The notes beneath the pieces are model-generated. The model made no database searches. It was not told the DNA's origin and was given only the letters and a program-made list of their open reading frames with translations. A DNA stretch of 64,000 bases from Myxococcus xanthus (GTDB taxonomy: Bacteria > Myxococcota > Myxococcia > Myxococcales > Myxococcaceae), in contig NZ_FNOH01000005.1 of the NCBI RefSeq assembly GCF_900106535.1, forward strand, positions 186,001-250,000. Reading direction: 5' to 3'. The number at the start of each line of letters is the position of its first letter. The first letter of the stretch is position 1. Positions 61,031-64,000 of this stretch are shown here, piece by piece. The position numbers and the translations under genes were made by a program.

Positions 61031-62310
61031 GGCTGGACGCACTGTCCCGGCTGGTCCGGCTGAGCCTCGCCCGCGAGCGCAAGGGGGCGTTCTTCTCCGC
61101 CTTCGGTGTTGCCATGGGCGTGGGCGCGCTGGTGTTCTTCGTGGGCCTGGGCCTGGGCGTTGGCCGCGTCATCCGGGAGAAGGTCTTCCCCACGGACGCG
61201 CGGCTGGTGGACGTGGTGCCTCCGGCGGTGTCGCTGGGCTCGCTGCTGGGCGGTGGCAAGCTGGACGCGCCCACCGTGGAGCGCCTGCGCGAGCTGCCCG
61301 GCGTGGAGGCCGCCTACCGGAAGATGAACGTGCGCGTGCCCGCGGTGACGCGCTACGACGGCGTCTTCTTCGGCACCCGGCTTCGCATGGGCATGGAGGT
61401 GCTGGCCCTGGGCGTGGAGCCGGCGCTGGTGCAGGGCGACGTGCAGATGGGCGAGTTCAAGGACGCGGGGGAGGGGCAGCCGATTCCGGCGCTCGTGTCC
61501 ACGCGGCTCCTGGAGCTGTACAACAAGACGTTCGCCCCGGCGCGCAAGCTGCCGCAGCTCTCCGCCAACATGCTGGTGGGCTTCGGCTTCCCGGTGGAGT
61601 TCAACCGCTCCTACGTGGCCGCGGCGTCCGCGTCGGGGCCCACGCAGTCCGGGCAGGCGCAGGTGGTGGGGGCGTCGGACCGGGCACTCCTGGCCGGTAT
61701 CACCATTCCGTTGGACGCGGCCATCCGCCTCAACCGCGCGTTCGGCGTGGACTCGGAGAACTACTCCGGTGTCACGTTGGTCGCCACGGACCCGTCGCAG
61801 GTGCCTGTCATCGTGGACGCGGTGAAGGGCATGGGGCTGGAAATCGACGACCAGGAGCGCCGGATGGCGGAGAACTCGGGCGCGGCGGTGGCGCTCACGA
61901 CCTCCGCGCTGGCGCTGCTGTCCCTGCTCATCTGCATCCTCGCGGCGGTGAACATCGCCCACGCGCTGTCTGCCTCCGTCCGGGCGCGCGCCAAGGAGAT
62001 TGGCGTCATGCAGGCGGTGGGGGCCTCTCGCGCGGACATCCGCGCCATCGTCCTGGCCGAGGCCGCCGTGGTGGGGCTCGCGGGCGGCGCCGCGGGAACC
62101 ATCGCCGCGCTGCTGCTGGCCCTGGGCGTCAACCGCCTGGCGGCGGGTTACCTGCCCAACTTCCCCTTCAAGCCCGACAGTTTCTTCTCCTTCCCCTGGC
62201 CGGTGGTGGCCGGAGGCGTCGTCCTGGGCCTCGTCGCCGCGCTCGTGGGCGCGTACTTCCCCAGCCGCCGCGCCGCCGCCACCGACCCCGCACGCACGCT
62301 CGCCGGATGA
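61027..62310 (+). CDS. MacB/LolC-like ABC transporter permease
   Basis: A 427-residue FtsX-like permease: N-terminal helix (GAFFSAFGVAMGVGALVFFV), a 230-residue periplasmic MacB_PCD-like domain (about 45-270) and three C-terminal helices (about 290-320, 340-365 and 395-415), ending with the PSRRAAATDPARTLAG phrase typical of the family. With the ATPase it forms a type VII ABC system; the lipoprotein and the following membrane protein are likely partners. The cargo is unknown. Confidence 0.9.
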   Translation: MRLDALSRLVRLSLARERKGAFFSAFGVAMGVGALVFFVGLGLGVGRVIREKVFPTDARLVDVVPPAVSLGSLLGGGKLDAPTVERLRELPGVEAAYRKMNVRVPAVTRYDGVFFGTRLRMGMEVLALGVEPALVQGDVQMGEFKDAGEGQPIPALVSTRLLELYNKTFAPARKLPQLSANMLVGFGFPVEFNRSYVAAASASGPTQSGQAQVVGASDRALLAGITIPLDAAIRLNRAFGVDSENYSGVTLVATDPSQVPVIVDAVKGMGLEIDDQERRMAENSGAAVALTTSALALLSLLICILAAVNIAHALSASVRARAKEIGVMQAVGASRADIRAIVLAEAAVVGLAGGAAGTIAALLLALGVNRLAAGYLPNFPFKPDSFFSFPWPVVAGGVVLGLVAALVGAYFPSRRAAATDPARTLAG

Positions 62311-63086
62311 CACTTCCTTCTCGCAAGACGCTGCTTGGCAATGCGCTGAGCTTGATGGCCATCGCCTGGATTTACGGAGGCGACCTCTCCGACGCCGTGC
62401 GCGCCCGCACCGCGGACGTGTCCGCTTTCATGACGGTGCCCTCCCTGGAGCGGCCCGCCGTGGTGCTGGCCGTGGCCGCGGTGGCCGCGCTCGCATTCGT
62501 CGTGGGCCTGCTCCAGCGCAAGGAGGAGGGCTTCAAGGGCTACCGGCTGCTGCCCATCGTCCTGGTGGGTTCGCTCTTCGTGGACCTGGTGCTGTCAGAG
62601 AGCCGCACGCCGCTGACGTCCACGGACATCGCGTCCATGGCGCTCCAGCGTTTCCACCAATCGGCGCAGGAACGTACCTCCGCGCTGGAGGTACCGGATG
62701 ACCCGCGCCTCCTCCAGTCCCTGCTGGAGGAATTGGGCCGGCCGCCGTACCTCGTGCGGGGGGAGTCACTCCCGGCGTACACCCTCCAGGTCAGAAAGGA
62801 CTGCGAAGGGCCCGTGCGAGATGCCCCCGGCGTGCGTGCCGGGACGATCCTCTACTGCGTGGCGCCAGCGCGGCAGGGCGCCTGGGTGACGATGGTGGGC
62901 CTCCCCGCGGAGGAGCGCTTCGGCCCGCCGGCCGTCGTGTCCGTCGCGGGCGAGGCGCGCTTCCTGCTGGTTCGCCCCATTCCACCCGATGAAGCGGAGC
63001 CAGGAGCCGCATTCCGCGACAGCCTTGCTGCCCCACCGTCACCTGCCGGTGACACGGACGCGGGTTCTCCTCGGGCGGGGCCCTGA
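62307..63086 (+). CDS. Hypothetical membrane protein, end of the ABC operon
   Basis: A 259-residue protein starting in the permease stop (ATGA). A short N-terminal hydrophobic part (NALSLMAIAWIYGG) is followed by helices at about 50-70 (PAVVLAVAAVAALAFVVGLL) and 80-92 (LLPIVLVGSLFVDLVL), then a soluble domain of about 150 residues with two Cys (KDCEG, LYCVAP) likely in a disulfide outside the membrane, and a Pro/Asp-rich end. I recognise no family. The operon position suggests a partner of the ABC transporter. Confidence 0.75.
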   Translation: MTLPSRKTLLGNALSLMAIAWIYGGDLSDAVRARTADVSAFMTVPSLERPAVVLAVAAVAALAFVVGLLQRKEEGFKGYRLLPIVLVGSLFVDLVLSESRTPLTSTDIASMALQRFHQSAQERTSALEVPDDPRLLQSLLEELGRPPYLVRGESLPAYTLQVRKDCEGPVRDAPGVRAGTILYCVAPARQGAWVTMVGLPAEERFGPPAVVSVAGEARFLLVRPIPPDEAEPGAAFRDSLAAPPSPAGDTDAGSPRAGP

Positions 63087-63097
63087 TCCGCCGCTTG

Positions 63098-63120
63098 CCC
63101 GCCTGGTCAGTTTGGGCGGG
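63098..63120 (+). terminator. Possible terminator before the kinase gene
   Basis: CCCGCC (63098-63103) pairs with GGCGGG (63115-63120), followed by GCTTTC. It is short, without a real T run, 11 bp after the ABC operon stop. Confidence 0.35.
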
Positions 63121-63132
63121 GCTTTCACGAGG

Positions 63133-63160
63133 TTGACCCCTTGGAGCCCCGGTCGATAGG
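63133..63160 (+). promoter_or_regulatory. Possible promoter for the Ser/Thr kinase
   Basis: TTGACC (63133-63138), 16-bp spacer, GATAGG (63155-63160). The -35 box is good and the -10 weak; the leader to the GTG would be about 20 nt. Confidence 0.3.
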
Positions 63161-63186
63161 CTCGCCGAGAACGGACCCTCCCCCAC

Positions 63187-64000
63187 GTGACGACCACTCA
63201 ACCGAAGCGGCAGCCCATCCCGTTTGGGAAGTACCTCCTTCTGGACCGCATCAACATTGGCGGCATGGCGGAGGTGTGGCGCGGGAAGCAGTTCGGCGCG
63301 AGCGGCTTTGAGCGGCTCGTCGCCATCAAGCGCATCCTCCCCAACATCGCGGAGGACGACGAGTTCATCTCGATGTTCATCGACGAGGCGAAGATCAGCG
63401 TCCAGCTGACCCACGCCAACGTCGCGTCCATCTACGAGCTGGGCAACATCCTCGGCAGCTACTTCATCTCGATGGAGTACATCCCCGGCAAGGACATGCG
63501 GGCCATCTTCGACCGGTGCCGGAAGAAGGGGGAGCCCGCTCCAGTGCCGCTGGTGGCCTTCTGCGTGTCCAAGATGTGCGAGGGCCTGGACTACGCCCAC
63601 CGGAAGAAGGACGGGATGGGGCGGGAGATGAACATCGTCCACCGCGACATCTCGCCGCAGAACGTCCTCATCTCCTACGAGGGCGAGGTCAAGGTCATCG
63701 ACTTCGGCATCGCGAAGGCGGCCGGTAAGGCGACCAAGACGCAGGCCGGCATCCTCAAGGGCAAGTTCGGCTACATGAGCCCGGAGCAGATCCGCGGCCT
63801 GCCGTTGGACCGGCGCTCGGACGTGTTCGCCATTGGCGTGTGCCTCTACGAGATGCTGACCGGTGAGCGCCTCTTCGTGGGTGACAGCGACTTCAGCGTG
63901 CTGGAGAAGGTGCGCAAGGCGGAGGTGCCGTCGCCCACCACGTACAACCGGCGCATCCCGGAGACGCTGGAGCGAATCGTCCTCAAGGCGTTGGCCAAGG
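63187..64000 (+). CDS. Eukaryotic-like Ser/Thr protein kinase, 3' end outside window
   Basis: Starts with GTG at 63187 (VTTTQPKRQPIPFG) and is open to the right edge, so only 271 residues are visible: almost the full Hanks-type kinase domain. Motifs: glycine loop NIGGMAEVWRG, ATP-binding Lys in AIKRIL, Glu of helix C in DEAKIS, catalytic loop HRDISPQNVL, DFGIAK and activation segment GYMSPEQIRG. The active-site lysine of HRDxKPxN is Ser (HRDISPQN), a variant common in myxobacterial kinases. The C-terminal part and any sensor domain lie outside the window. Confidence 0.93.
   Translation, partial: MTTTQPKRQPIPFGKYLLLDRINIGGMAEVWRGKQFGASGFERLVAIKRILPNIAEDDEFISMFIDEAKISVQLTHANVASIYELGNILGSYFISMEYIPGKDMRAIFDRCRKKGEPAPVPLVAFCVSKMCEGLDYAHRKKDGMGREMNIVHRDISPQNVLISYEGEVKVIDFGIAKAAGKATKTQAGILKGKFGYMSPEQIRGLPLDRRSDVFAIGVCLYEMLTGERLFVGDSDFSVLEKVRKAEVPSPTTYNRRIPETLERIVLKALAK

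Overview
The window is a GC-rich (roughly 70%) chromosomal segment from a myxobacterium, most likely Myxococcus or a close relative. The evidence is an intact CarF plasmanylethanolamine desaturase, an AgmX/GltJ-type zinc-ribbon/GYF protein, many small lipoproteins, a eukaryotic-like Ser/Thr kinase, and a myxobacterial-type retron reverse transcriptase. It is ordinary backbone sequence: no IS element, phage, CRISPR array, rRNA or tRNA was found. Genes are dense, often overlap by 4 bp (ATGA or GTGA) and frequently switch strand.

Layout. 1-5.0 kb: class V aminotransferase (cut by the left edge), a lipoprotein, then a minus-strand Tol operon (tolQ-tolR-tolA/tonB-like-tolB) with no pal next to it. 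5.2-8.1 kb: lipoprotein, murI, and convergent carF. 8.3-16.4 kb: a plus-strand envelope block of ftsE-ftsX-envC-like M23 protein, alpha/beta hydrolase, S41 protease, PEGA protein and lipoprotein. 16.6-26.5 kb: ddl, a processive GT2 glycosyltransferase, a PEGA protein, M1-like peptidase, ftsY and lipoproteins. 26.6-27.0 kb: rnpB (RNase P RNA, minus strand). 27.1-28.3 kb: ECF sigma factor with a long C-terminal extension.

28.4-31.7 kb is the most striking part. It holds a retron (msr-msd RNA bounded by a perfect 12-bp a1/a2 inverted repeat, then a YADD reverse transcriptase). A convergent Mrr-type restriction endonuclease lies behind RNase HI and a zinc-ribbon coiled-coil protein. RNase H takes part in msDNA maturation in characterised retrons, so this proximity deserves a check.

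32.5-38.7 kb: cupredoxin-like lipoprotein, a 55-aa small ORF, FYDLN-type zinc-ribbon protein, an AgmX/GltJ-like protein, a DUF3006-like protein and two tandem ComEC-type metallo-beta-lactamase proteins. 38.8-54.2 kb contains a dispersed nucleoside uptake and salvage set: deoC, a PGM2-type phosphosugar mutase (possible phosphopentomutase), a BMP-type nucleoside ABC transporter, pyrimidine-nucleoside phosphorylase, cytidine deaminase and an adenosine-type amidohydrolase. Interspersed are a degenerate receiver-kinase fusion, SET and PilZ proteins. 54.2-58.6 kb: histidine kinase and a pspA operon preceded by a good sigma-54 (-24/-12) element with an upstream palindrome. 58.7-63.1 kb: lipoprotein plus MacB/LolD-like ABC transporter operon. 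The right edge cuts a Ser/Thr kinase gene.
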